DNA of 16,916 nt from Cerioporus squamosus (taxonomy: Eukaryota > Basidiomycota > Agaricomycetes > Polyporales > Polyporaceae), in assembly GCA_022592435.1 (NCBI GenBank), contig JABYQS010000617.1, forward strand, positions 1 to 16,916, in the 5' to 3' direction. Of this stretch, positions 1 to 8,955 are shown in pieces (the stretch's first letter is position 1; the number at the start of each line of letters is the position of its first letter). The translations under genes were made by a program, and so were the position numbers. The notes under the pieces were generated by a model, which was not told the DNA's origin, did no database searches, and saw nothing but the letters and a program-made list of their open reading frames with translations.

Positions 1-1709
1 CACCTGCCTGTTCGATCCGCGCATCGTGGCATAGCCGCGCAGTTAAGCTATTGCGCGTGCCACGGTCGGGGCCCTCTCGCGAGGGGACGTGTTCCTGTTT
101 CCACTGCGCCTCGTGCCGTGCGTGCGGATCACGTCACGGCCGTGAAATGAGGGCGGAAAATGCGAGAAAGGCTGGCATGGACGGCGGAGTCTGAGCGTCG
201 AGCGTCGAGGGGAAGGGGGAAAGAGGAAGGGGGGTCTTGTGGTTTCGACGTGCGGTCAACTTCGGCGACATCATATCAGTTCCAATTGTACTTCTGCGGC
301 ACCGAGGGCGCAAAGGTGGCGCGTGGACGCCTGGAAACCGGAAATGAAGTTGGTTGGATGTCCGAAAGGGCAGGAGATGAAAGCCCCCACGCACGCCTTT
401 GCGCCACCGTCGCATGCGGACACACAACGTTAGCAGTGCGGTTCTAGCGGCATCGCTGCCCTCCCGATCGGGCAGCTCGCTGTCCTTCGTGGGAGGGGCA
501 CCCACTGGGAGCAGTGGGATTATTAAACCGCGTGAACCCGCGTGTGTACTGGACGAACGGACACGAAGGAACGATGACGCACCTCCTGGGAGGGCCGTGG
601 GCGTAGCGACTCGGAGGTGCGAATGGAGCACGTCGCAGAGGCCAGTCCTGGCGAGGAGCGGCACTGCGGGAGGGGCTAAGTCAGAGAAGCCGGGCGGGGA
701 GAGGCGATGCGCCGTCGGCACTAAGGCCGAAGGCACGAAAAGCAAAGATAGAGCTCGAGGGACAAGGGCCAGGGCTTCGTCCCGTTTGCGTGCTCGCAGT
801 CCGGGTCTGAGCCTGTCGTCGTGGCTCAACATAGGCGATGGGAATCGGGCGGGTCTAATTCGTGCCTGGGTGTGAGCGAAGTAACGCTCCGCAGGTGGGA
901 GTCTGGGAGATGAGATCCTCGTGCCGAAGGCTTCCATAATTGGCCAGGGACATGCCGTCTTTGCTGAGAAGCGTGTGATGAGGGACGGGGGTGTCGAGTC
1001 TTGCGTCTGCGTCGAGGTTTCGAGAATAACAGTGGTGCACGGTGCGAAATCGGAAGCTGGAAGGCACGGGAGAATGGTGCCGTCCACGAAACCTCGCAAG
1101 GGTATTGTTTTAGTCCGAGTTGCCCGGCGGGATGGTAGAATCGGCAGTTCGCGGCGGAGGCGGGCATGCGTGTCTACAAGTCCGTCGCCCTAAGGTTGGG
1201 GTTGTGAGTGTACATGTGGGGTTGCGAGTGAGCTGAATTGCCACCGAGGTGAGGCGTGTTGGGAGACTTGCTATGGATGTGCGTGTCATGCGGGCGGAGG
1301 TAGGTGAGCGAGGAGAGCACCCGTATCATTGATTGCAGGCTCTATCGACACGGCGAGGATAAGGATACGGTTCGTACGCGTGTATACGACCAAGGTGCGG
1401 TGGACAGGGAGCTCAAGGTTCTGTACAAGCGTTGAACAAGGTCAAACAAAAGATAGCACTAGTTGAGAGCGAGACGGTAGAATAATGCTGACGTACAGAA
1501 CTAGGTCCTTATCCACACGTCGGGAGTGTCCAGTGCGATCGTGGATACTGATGCGACTTGTTCAGTTGCCCTGGGACAGCGAGAGCGGCATTATGGCTCA
1601 ACAGGCGCGTGCGCACGGAATCGCCGTTGCGAAACTGTAAAGGAGCAAGGAAGACAACGGTGGGGAGTCGTCACATCAGATAAGCACGGTGCGATAGACA
1701 TGGGAAACC
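1..1709. other. No gene recognised (1.7 kb)
   Basis: I find no recognisable coding gene here. The longest open frame is on the minus strand (134-1099, 321 codons). It is rich in Pro, Arg and Ser, shows no domain or motif I know, and lies in GC-rich DNA where stops are rare, so I treat it as fortuitous. The one small structure I can point to is a perfect 12-bp palindrome at 134-145 (TCACGGCCGTGA), overlapping a CRE-like TCACGTCA at 129-136. That could belong to the promoter of a gene beyond the left edge, but nothing proves it. The far right of this stretch is the flank of the foldback element. Confidence 0.5.
1701..1709 (+). repeat. Left copy of 9-bp direct repeat (candidate target-site duplication)
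   Basis: TGGGAAACC occurs here and again at 2533-2541, just outside the two arms of the foldback element and in the same orientation. A 9-bp duplication is the size made by Mutator-like elements (known for that family). The copies lie 7-9 bp outside the last bases I can pair between the arms, so either the extreme ends have diverged or the match is chance. Confidence 0.4.
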
Positions 1710-1717
1710 CATTAGTA

Positions 1718-1979
1718 TCAGCTACCCTAAATAATTTGACGCGCTTAGTTAAGGTGGAAGCCGAATCATTTGGGCCCTTAGTTAAGGGAGGCGCCTAATC
1801 GGCCAAATATTTGGTCGATCTCCTGTGATCGTACGTGACAGATATTCAACAAATATTTCGTCGGGTGGAGAGAAGCGTAAAAGCGAGCTAAAAATGCACC
1901 CGAAGGGAATTGAACCAGCGATTAATTGACCATATAAAGAACTTTCACCACTTAGTCCAACTGCGCCATAGGACTATTT
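1718..1979 (+). repeat. Left terminal inverted repeat
   Basis: The arm starts with TCAG and pairs with the right arm. Landmarks are the quasi-palindrome CCCTTAGTTAAGGG (1775-1788), a related CTTAGTTAAGG (1744-1754), the perfect 12-bp palindrome CCAAATATTTGG (1803-1814) and a second AAATATTT (1851-1858). A tRNA-like module on the minus strand forms its inner part. Landmark offsets from the arm end are the same as in the right arm. Confidence 0.8.
1890..1975 (-). promoter_or_regulatory. tRNA-like Pol III module, left arm, reading outward
   Basis: Read on the minus strand, the module has a perfect A box TGGCGCAGTTGG (1968-1957). A B box GGTTCAATTCC (1916-1906) follows 40 bp later, and a T5 run (1894-1890) then matches a Pol III terminator. 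The acceptor arms do not pair and the T stem is only partly paired, so this is tRNA-derived or tRNA-mimicking rather than a functional tRNA gene. Whether it is transcribed is unknown. Confidence 0.65.
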
Positions 1980-2278
1980 GAGTGTACTGAATCGCAACGT
2001 CCCCGATGGCAATCCGCCACTTCAACGAGCCGCTAAGTACATGCGCATTGTCTATCATCTTATCCTGTTTACAACTGACTGTTATGTTCAATTTTTCCAT
2101 ACATTAGGTGCTTGTGCATGTCGTTATTCCAGCCCAAATAGACAGTCTTGATGTCAATGCAATATATACAGTTACTTACTCTTTCCATGTATCGAACACT
2201 TACCCTCAGTAATAAGTACAATCATCTACGGCCGAACCGGGGATGGGATATATATCTTCGTAAAGACAGGCATAGAAA

Positions 2279-2353
2279 GCCCTGGTAGCCTAGTTGGATG
2301 GTGTCTTGTGTGCTTTCTTTAGGCCCAGGTTCAATCCTCTTGTGTGCATTTTT
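2279..2353 (+). promoter_or_regulatory. tRNA-like Pol III module, right arm, reading outward
   Basis: The module has a perfect A box TAGCCTAGTTGG (2286-2297), a B box GGTTCAATCCT (2328-2338) and a T5 run (2349-2353). The last part, TGTGCATTTTTAGG, closely matches the corresponding end of the left module (GGTGCATTTTTAGC). The acceptor stem does not form and the T stem is weak, so a working tRNA is unlikely. Orientation is opposite to the left module, so both would transcribe toward the element's ends. Confidence 0.65.
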
Positions 2354-2526
2354 AGGTCGCCTTTTGGGTTTATTTCCTGCATACGAAATATTTGGCCAAT
2401 ATTCGCCGCCTGCGATCTTACGAGAGCGCCCAAATATTTCGGCCATTAGACGCCGCCCTTAACTAAGGGCCCAAATTATACGGTTTCCACCTTAACTAAG
2501 GGCGTCAAATAATTGAGGTCAACTGA
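2279..2526 (-). repeat. Right terminal inverted repeat
   Basis: This is the reverse complement of the left arm. It contains AAATATTT at 2386-2393 and 2432-2439, CCCTTAACTAAGGG at 2456-2469 and CCTTAACTAAGGG at 2490-2502, and ends in CTGA (2523-2526). The tRNA-like module makes up its inner 75 bp. Confidence 0.8.
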
Positions 2527-2532
2527 AGTCAC

Positions 2533-2541
2533 TGGGAAACC
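2533..2541 (+). repeat. Right copy of 9-bp direct repeat (candidate target-site duplication)
   Basis: TGGGAAACC is identical to 1701-1709. The two copies bracket the foldback element. Confidence 0.4.
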
Positions 2542-3734
2542 ACTGGGTGCTGGGAGCTGGAGCGCATTGACGAGGCGTATCGGGACGAGCGTGAACAAGA
2601 CGATGGCGACATGTCATCATGGAGAGACCGTACAGCGTAGGACACAGCCGAGGTAGCATCGAAGTAGAACATTCTGCATCGAGAGCCGGCGCCATAGAAC
2701 AGGGGTGGGAGTGCAGAGGAGATGAAAGTAGACGCGACCGCGCCAAAGTGTGCGTGAATGACTTGCGAGCGATATCATCATTGTGGCGGAGTACGAGGGC
2801 GGGTGTTCTGATCCCGATGAGATTCGGCGGAGACTGCAGAGAGGCGGGAGTGGGTGATCGTGGGGGTTAACCAAAGTGATGGGAGGGAGATACTTTGAGA
2901 GGAGCGGCGTGACATGTCTCATTTGTCGGAGTTGTGTACCTGGCACTGTATGGCGTGTCGTGGCAGAATACCGCGATTCGTCACACGGATAGAATGGGAA
3001 GAGTGAGTACCATAGCGGGACCGAGGGCGCAAGAACCCCGAGTGCGGAGGCAGCCCATGACCCAGGCGCGGAATACTCGGACGCAGGCAAGACGAGTGCA
3101 CGCGGGGAGCGTTGTGGGCGGAGAGCGGCGTGTGGCCTGCGCTGCGTGCGCTCTCGGAGGTGGTTTGCGACGCGCACGACTCGGGCTGGGCCCGGCGGCA
3201 TCATCATGTCGTGGGGCAGCGGCAGGCAGGGCGGGCCGGGGCGGCCGGCGATAAGAGGGCTGTGATTGGGCGGGTGCAGATCCTCACGAAGGACTAGCGC
3301 GGGGGAGAGTCCGGGGTTGGGACAGGGGTGACAGTCCCTGCGGGGGAGGCGTCGTCGCTGCACAGACCGTGACCACGACGCGGACAGTGCTGCACCCGCC
3401 CCCGTCTCTCGCTGGATTCCCACTCACCGCGCACACGGAAGGCAGTTCCCAAACGTGACGGCACTCGAGCGTACGCGGACTGATTGACCGTGCGCAGGTG
3501 GAAGCGGCCTTCTTCTCTCCGCTTTCGGTCGCCTCGTTCTCAACTGCGAGCTCCTCCGTCGCCCATCCTGTCCACTTCCAATCGACAGCTGTCCCACTCC
3601 CCCGGCTTTCCACGTGAGCCTCGACTGCAGTCCTCCATCGCAGAACACAGTCCGAACCGCCTTGCTTCCTTTAAGCTCGCCTGCCAGCCTTTGTAGCCTC
3701 CCGCCCAAAGTCAGTTCCCGCATGCCCCCTCACC
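2542..3734 (+). promoter_or_regulatory. Intergenic DNA and 5' leader of the Zn2Cys6 gene
   Basis: No gene is recognised. A 268-codon minus-strand frame (2617-3423) has no motif and is Pro/Arg/Ser-rich, so I treat it as chance. Near 3263-3272 the plus strand reads GATTGGGCGG, which contains a reversed CCAAT box next to a GC-rich motif. From about 3490 to 3720 the plus strand becomes pyrimidine-rich, which is common around fungal transcription starts. No clear TATA box is visible. The leader ends with an extra, out-of-frame ATG at 3722, described separately. Confidence 0.4.
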
Positions 3735-4147
3735 ATGCCCCCCATGTCTTCCGCTCCTCTCACTTACCAAGACTACTATCTTCCCCAGACAGCTCACCAT
3801 CCCCAACCCCATCCCCACCACCACCACTACCAGCCCCAGCCCGCCCACTCGTCCCAGTCGATCACCCTCCACCACCCTCACGAGCACCCTTTCGTCCGCC
3901 AGATGCAGCAGCCACCGCCATCCCCGCCGATCCCCCTGGACCCCGCCCTCGCCCTCTATCCTCCGCAGTACTACACCTACCAGCAACCCCACCAGCACAT
4001 GCCGCCACCCCACCTCACCCTCTCCGCCAGTCTCTCCTCCCCCTCCTCCCATGGCTCCGAAACTGTCGGCACCCCTCCCAACGACACCATCTCATTCAGT
4101 TCAAACGCCAATGGGAAGCGGCCGGCTTCCTCAAACAGCATGACTAA
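3722..4147 (+). promoter_or_regulatory. Overlapping out-of-frame upstream ORF
   Basis: An ATG at 3722 lies 13 nt before the transcription factor start and opens a different frame that runs 141 codons before a stop at 4145-4147. All of it overlaps exon 1 of the factor. Its context is weak (C at -3), whereas the ATG at 3735 has the favourable CACC context. Ribosomes would have to leak past the first ATG to make the factor. The product would be Pro/Ala/Arg-rich with no recognised domain. It may be a translational brake or simply a consequence of low-complexity coding DNA. Confidence 0.4.
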
Positions 4148-7100
4148 CGATGGCCGAACCAAGCGGGCGCGTCAGGACGATGACGGGGAAGCCGAGAGTC
4201 CCAGTGCCGAGAAAGGAGACGAGCAGAAGGCAAAGCCGACGCGCGGCTCACGGTATGTCCACCTCCATTCGCGTCCCGCAGCTGTGTAACCTCTATGCAA
4301 GGGCGTGCACAGTATGTCGACGCCTCAAGATGAAGTGTGTCGGCGCCGAGAACGGCCCTCCCTGCAAGAGATGCTCGACCGGCAACCACGAATGCATCTT
4401 CGAGGAGTCTAACCGCGGAAAGCGGTCCACCAAGTAAGTCCCGCCTGCACCGTGCTCGCAGGCTATGGACATAACGCTCATTCGTAGCCCCAGGAAGCAT
4501 GAGATCTTGACTCGCTCTCTGCGCAAGATGGAGCGGACCCTGGACACGGTACTCCGCTCCCTCGGTAACCCTACTCTTGCCGCCGGGATCCTCTCCCGAT
4601 CACCCTCGCCTTCATTGCAAGCGCAGAACACGCACGCTTTGATCAACTCTCCGTCACCGCCCCCTACACCCGATCGGCGACACCACCGCCCGCAGCATGC
4701 GCCGACATCGCCCAAGTTGCACTCCCTTCCTGAGGATGCGCTTAACCCTCTAGGCCTACTAGCTGAGGCTAGCCTGGCCAACCGCCGATTGCAGGCTAAC
4801 ACCAAAGCGAGCTCAGCAAATGGGCTGTCTGACGACAAGACTGGGATGGTCGGCGTCGCCAGCGACGTCTACTTCAAACCAGGCATGTTCTTCATCCATG
4901 CTCTATTTATGTTACGGAGCTCCGGTCTCACATTTTCTCCAGGCCCTATGACGATTCTACCGCTGCGGCGACTTTACATCGAGCGGCAAGTGCAGCCTGA
5001 GATGTTGAGCTTTGTAAGCACCGAGGAGGTCGTCGCTTTATTCAAAATGTGAGTTCGCTTTCCTGGTGGGGTATCCTTGGAGATCCTGGAACGATCAGTC
5101 TACATGTTACTGACTGAATTGACACGGGCGTAGTTACTTCGATCACCTGAATGTGAGTTTCAGGCATTTGCGATAGACACCGAACAGCTCCCTGACTCAT
5201 CCGCCGACGCAGGTACAAGCTCCTTTCCTTGACCCTGACTTCCACACGCCCTCATTGGTCTGCTCGCGCTCGCCTTTCCTGCTGACCTCCAGTGCGCGCT
5301 TCGCTTTCTATCGATTCACGGCCCCTGTGCTGACTCACTGTGTTTTCAATAGTCTGCGCCGCGGCGTCGCGGTTCTACGAGGCCCGCACCGACCTCCATG
5401 CAAAGTTGTCGGAGTTGGCACGCAAGCTCGTATTCCAGGTTCCCGCTCGGGGATACAAGTCCGTTGAGATCGTACAAGCATACATCATCAACGTACTGTG
5501 GGGATGCGGACCCGTGCAGAGGTACGAACAGGACCAAACATGGATGCTCCTCGGGATGGCTATCAGGTACGTTCTTTACCCCGCACTTCGGTCTTTGTCT
5601 TGGCCTATCTCGGTGCCCAATTGGGCCCGGTGACGATCCGCGTCTCTTCTCTCCTGCGTCGTTCCCGTAACATGGGAGAGGACGCGCACGCAGTACTCGA
5701 TTTGTCCCAGTCTCCCCACACGTGCAACTCTGACATCATCGTGTTCAGGATGGCCACCGACTTGAACCTCCACCGTCGCTCGACGGTTCAGAACGTCGAC
5801 TCCCCGGAGGGCCGGGCGCGGAACCGCGAGGTGCGGAACAGGGAGCGCACGTGGATTATGTGCTTCTGTCTGGACCGGTCGTTCAGCGCGCAGATGGGCA
5901 AGCCGTACTCAATCAAAGAAGAGTACGTCCACCGTTCGGGTTTTGTAGACCTCTATGCCGGTACTGACTGTGCCCGCGCCCTCTTCTTTCCTTCGCTGAT
6001 CGGTCTTGCCGGCGATGCCGATCTGTGTTCTGTCAATTTCTGGCACGACTATGACCGCGACTGCGATGGTGCAGCTTCATGATTCGCAACGCATCGCAAT
6101 GGGCACGGTCCCCCGGAGCTCTGCCTTCGGACAGCGCTCTCGCGGCATATGCGGTATGTGGCCATTCTTGCGCATCAGATGGACCCACAAGCGTAGACGC
6201 TGACCACACCACCGGCTGCCGGGCGATAATCTTGCAGGACCTACAACGCATCCTGACGCGCAGCCTCGATCTGCTGTATTCAGGCACGGCGAACTCGTCG
6301 GGGCTGCAAGTCGACTGCGACTTCTTGCTTGTGATCAAGACGATGGAGACGCAGCTGCTGGCCTGGCACCACGAGTGGCTCAACTTGCGGCATGTCTCTG
6401 GTGAGTCCTCCCGCGAGCCTTCTCCCCGCGTGAAGCGTGTCTGACGTGTGTCCTGCGTTCTCGTACCTATGTGGTGTCACAAATCCCCCTTTGCATCCAC
6501 GAATCGTCTCGTCACACGGGGGCTTCCATTGAAGCAGGCGAGAATGAGGACGTGCAGAAGTACCGGATGCTGATCGCGAACTTCTACTTCCATTACGCCA
6601 TGCTCACCATCAACGCGTTCGGGCTGCAGAACGCACTCGAGCGCTCGGCGGTCGACATTGGCCACTTCTTTGCGCGCTGCCACTCGTCCGCGGTGAGCTG
6701 CGCGTCGATCTACAAGGAGGAGATGGGCCCGGCGGGGTACCTCCGGTACGCGCCCGACTCGCACTTCGTCATGGGCTCGTATGCGGTGTTGAGTCTGCTG
6801 AAGGTGCGTGTTTGTTTCGTGCTGTGTTGATGTGGTGCGCCGCCGGTGCTGACGAGGTTCGCCTTCGGGATCCACAGCTCATCCGCCCCGAGTTCCAAGC
6901 ATTCTTGGACCATGAGGAGAAGACGATCGCGATCGTGAGGGACGTTGCGAACATGTTCGACCAGGTCGCTGTCGGGCCCCTCCACACCCCCGCGCTGTAC
7001 AGCTGCTTCCTCCGCGCACTCATCAGCGCGCGCGTGGACGGCTCTGCGAACCAGGATGGCCAGCAGCAGCAGGCTGATGGGGAGGTCGTTGCTTCGCACG

Positions 7101-7640
7101 ACGGCGCTACTGCATCCAGCAGCAGCAGCAGCGGCGCTCATTCGCACTCCCATCTCAACGGGCATGCTCACGGGCATGGACACGGCCCGTTGTCGACGCA
7201 GGCCCTGGACAGCTTCGCGTACACGGGTGAGATGGGGCCGGTCGCGGACATCTCGACGTTCCCGCCGACGATGGCGCCGAACAGCGTGGACCACATGAAC
7301 GTGCTCTCGATGGACAGCATCCTGAGCTCCGAGTTTTGGGACAGCGTCCTCCTGCCAGGTGGGTGATCGTGACTGTTACTCTCAACAAGTGTCGTGTGGG
7401 TTTCGCTGACGTCGGCGCGTAGGTTCGTCGAATTCGATGGAGAGCCTCAGCGGGGGCTTCGTGTATGGCGCGGGCGGAAGCGGGTTCATCACGCCGCGCC
7501 TGTGGATGTCGCCGCTCCCGTCGGGCTCGAGCTCGCCCGTGCGTCCGGGGCATGGGCAGCACCAGGAGCCTCCGGCGCCGAGCGAGCTGAGCCTCGAGGT
7601 GCCGCTCGACTCGCAGCATGTGTCGTCGGTGGCGGCGTAG
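3735..7640 (+). CDS. Zn2Cys6 binuclear-cluster transcription factor
   Basis: This is a probable nuclear DNA-binding regulator of about 945 aa; its target genes cannot be told from sequence. Thirteen exons: 3735-4252, 4302-4433, 4494-4882, 4943-5048, 5134-5152, 5213-5291, 5353-5566, 5749-5922, 6075-6153, 6238-6400, 6538-6803, 6878-7358, 7423-7640. They sum to 2838 nt, a multiple of three. The N-terminus (1-170) is rich in His, Pro and Gln. The zinc cluster has cysteines at 175, 178, 185, 194, 197 and 204 (Cx2Cx6Cx8Cx2Cx6C). A Leu-heptad segment at about 218-240 follows, as expected for a dimerisation coil. Residues from about 345 to 650 match the fungal transcription factor middle homology region, with the typical YFDHLN, SRSPFLL, MAIRMATDLNLHR and TWIMCFCLDRS blocks. 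A His-rich stretch lies at 801-815. The start at 3735 has a good context. Exon 3 could begin at 4488 instead, adding two residues. The intron at 4883-4942 is GC-AG. A UGUAAAU element in the likely 3' UTR (7735-7741) could bind a PUF protein. Confidence 0.88.
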
Positions 7641-8955
7641 AGTCGATTCTGATTCTAGCGCTCCGTCTCCTCGTGTGTGGATGGATGGGGATTGTTCGTT
7701 CGGTGCTTCGTCTGCTTCGTGCTCTGTAGACTATTGTAAATCCCTACTTGTTGTTTGGTGGTCCCTTGTCGCACTGCATGCATGGTCATTGCTCTTTTTT
7801 TCGTTCGCATCTGTTCTCTCGATCTTATACGTTACATCTTCCTTCACCTCGCATATGCATGCTTGATACAGGTTCCTCGTTGCCGTTGCTCGTGTGTTCT
7901 GTTCAGTGTTTGCGCTGCATGCCTTTGGGTACTTCGAGTACCGGGAGGGGGTATGATATGAATTCCGACGTGCGCGTGCCGATCTCGCCCTGTCGTATCT
8001 GTAGTGTGTACTAGTGTAGCTAGCATGTTTTCGGATCTCGAGTCCCGACATAAGTACGCCCTGTCTGTGCTTCGGATGCGGTTCCTGCGACGACCATATG
8101 TGTGCCTCGATGTGTCTACTTCTTTCGACTGTGGTGGTATGTGAGATTACAGAGCTTTTGACTCGCTCTTATGTACTCCGGGTCGCCTGTACAATGCTGG
8201 CCGGGAAGCCTCGGTTCTTCGCCGTTCCCGTTACGCAGCTAATGGCTCGAAGTAAGTAGTACCTCCAACGGTTCTAGTATGCAAAGATGCCCGAGTCCAC
8301 CGGCTAGGTGCATCACAATGCGCTTGCCTCCCTCCGCCTCCTTCGAGACCAATCATGTGGAGGTGTGTCGGCTCTGTTGTGCGCACTGCGTGCAGCATGG
8401 GCCTCGATCTGCGTAGTTCCCGGATCTGGTTGTGTAGCACCTGGCAACAACTTGGACCTGGCAACATCGTCGCGCCGGCGCCCACAGTGCCATAAGATCG
8501 CTAGCGCCGTCGTTGTTCCCAATGACGCCACATCGGACTTCTCATGTTTGTTTCGATACCTACACGTTGCTCGCGACTGACTTGCAGCAGTTCGAGGAGG
8601 AGTGCTGATGTGTGACTACATCGTCTGTGATCAAAAGGATCGCCCGAAGCCTCCGATCAAAATTTGAAAGGGCGACGGTCAATAGTCGCCGGTCTCCATT
8701 CACAGAGGAGGAGGAGTCGTGTCGGTCCCGCGGCGTAAGCAGAGCGCCGCGCAAAATTACGGTTCCGCCTAGTCAGAGTCTGATGTTCCTCGAGAACCTT
8801 GATCGACTAGTCCCTCCGTTGTTCCTTAAAACCAAAACCTGTGAGGGTAGAGAGGGAGGCCTGAGTCCTTCTTTCCCCGGATCTGCACCTCCCCTTGCCC
8901 AGTCTTAGCCCAGTCACTCCTTACGAAAGACACTCCCTTACACCTGCTTCGCAAA
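7641..8955. other. Intergenic region, no gene recognised
   Basis: The first few hundred bases are T-rich and probably hold the 3' UTR of the Zn2Cys6 gene. No open frame longer than about 100 codons carries a recognisable motif on either strand. Minor structures are an 11-bp direct repeat ACCTGGCAACA at 8439-8449 and 8456-8466, and a small hairpin with GGCGAC/GTCGCC arms near 8671-8690. The final stretch before 8956 is pyrimidine-rich and should contain the promoter and leader of the GPI-protein gene. I see no clear TATA box. Confidence 0.45.

Larger units (their letters stand above)
1710..2532. mobile_element. Non-autonomous foldback/TIR element with internal Pol III promoters
   Basis: The element is about 820 bp and AT-richer than its surroundings. 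The left arm (from 1718) and the reverse complement of the right arm (ending 2526) align for roughly 250 bp. By hand count about 85 of the first 100 bases, starting at 1726 and 2518, match without a gap. The arms flank an unpaired centre of about 300 bp (1980-2278). No transposase is encoded: the only frame over 70 codons (2222-2446, minus) is a by-product of the arm sequence. Long inverted arms plus a possible 9-bp duplication suggest a Mutator-like MITE, but this is inference. An alternative is two SINE copies inserted head to head. I do not know a named family with this layout. Confidence 0.75.

Noticed and set aside
134..1099. 321-codon minus-strand open frame
   Set aside because: Low-complexity Pro/Arg/Ser composition, no domain or signal, and overlapping open frames on the other strand; expected by chance in GC-rich DNA.
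1890..1975. A true tRNA gene
   Set aside because: A and B boxes are good, but the acceptor arms do not pair and the T stem is incomplete; the same holds for 2279-2353.
2222..2446. Possible element-encoded small protein on the minus strand
   Set aside because: It is simply the arm and tRNA-like sequence read backwards; the mirror frame in the other arm is not open.
2617..3423. 268-codon minus-strand open frame next to the foldback element
   Set aside because: No transposase motif or other recognisable feature, and it runs through the region expected to be the upstream region of the Zn2Cys6 gene.
4253..4281. CAG acceptor at 4279-4281 for the first intron of the Zn2Cys6 gene
   Set aside because: It puts the exon in a frame that destroys the CTVC start of the zinc cluster; the AAG at 4301 preserves it.
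8439..8466. Repeat array or CRISPR-like structure
   Set aside because: Only two copies of an 11-bp repeat 17 bp apart; nothing further follows.
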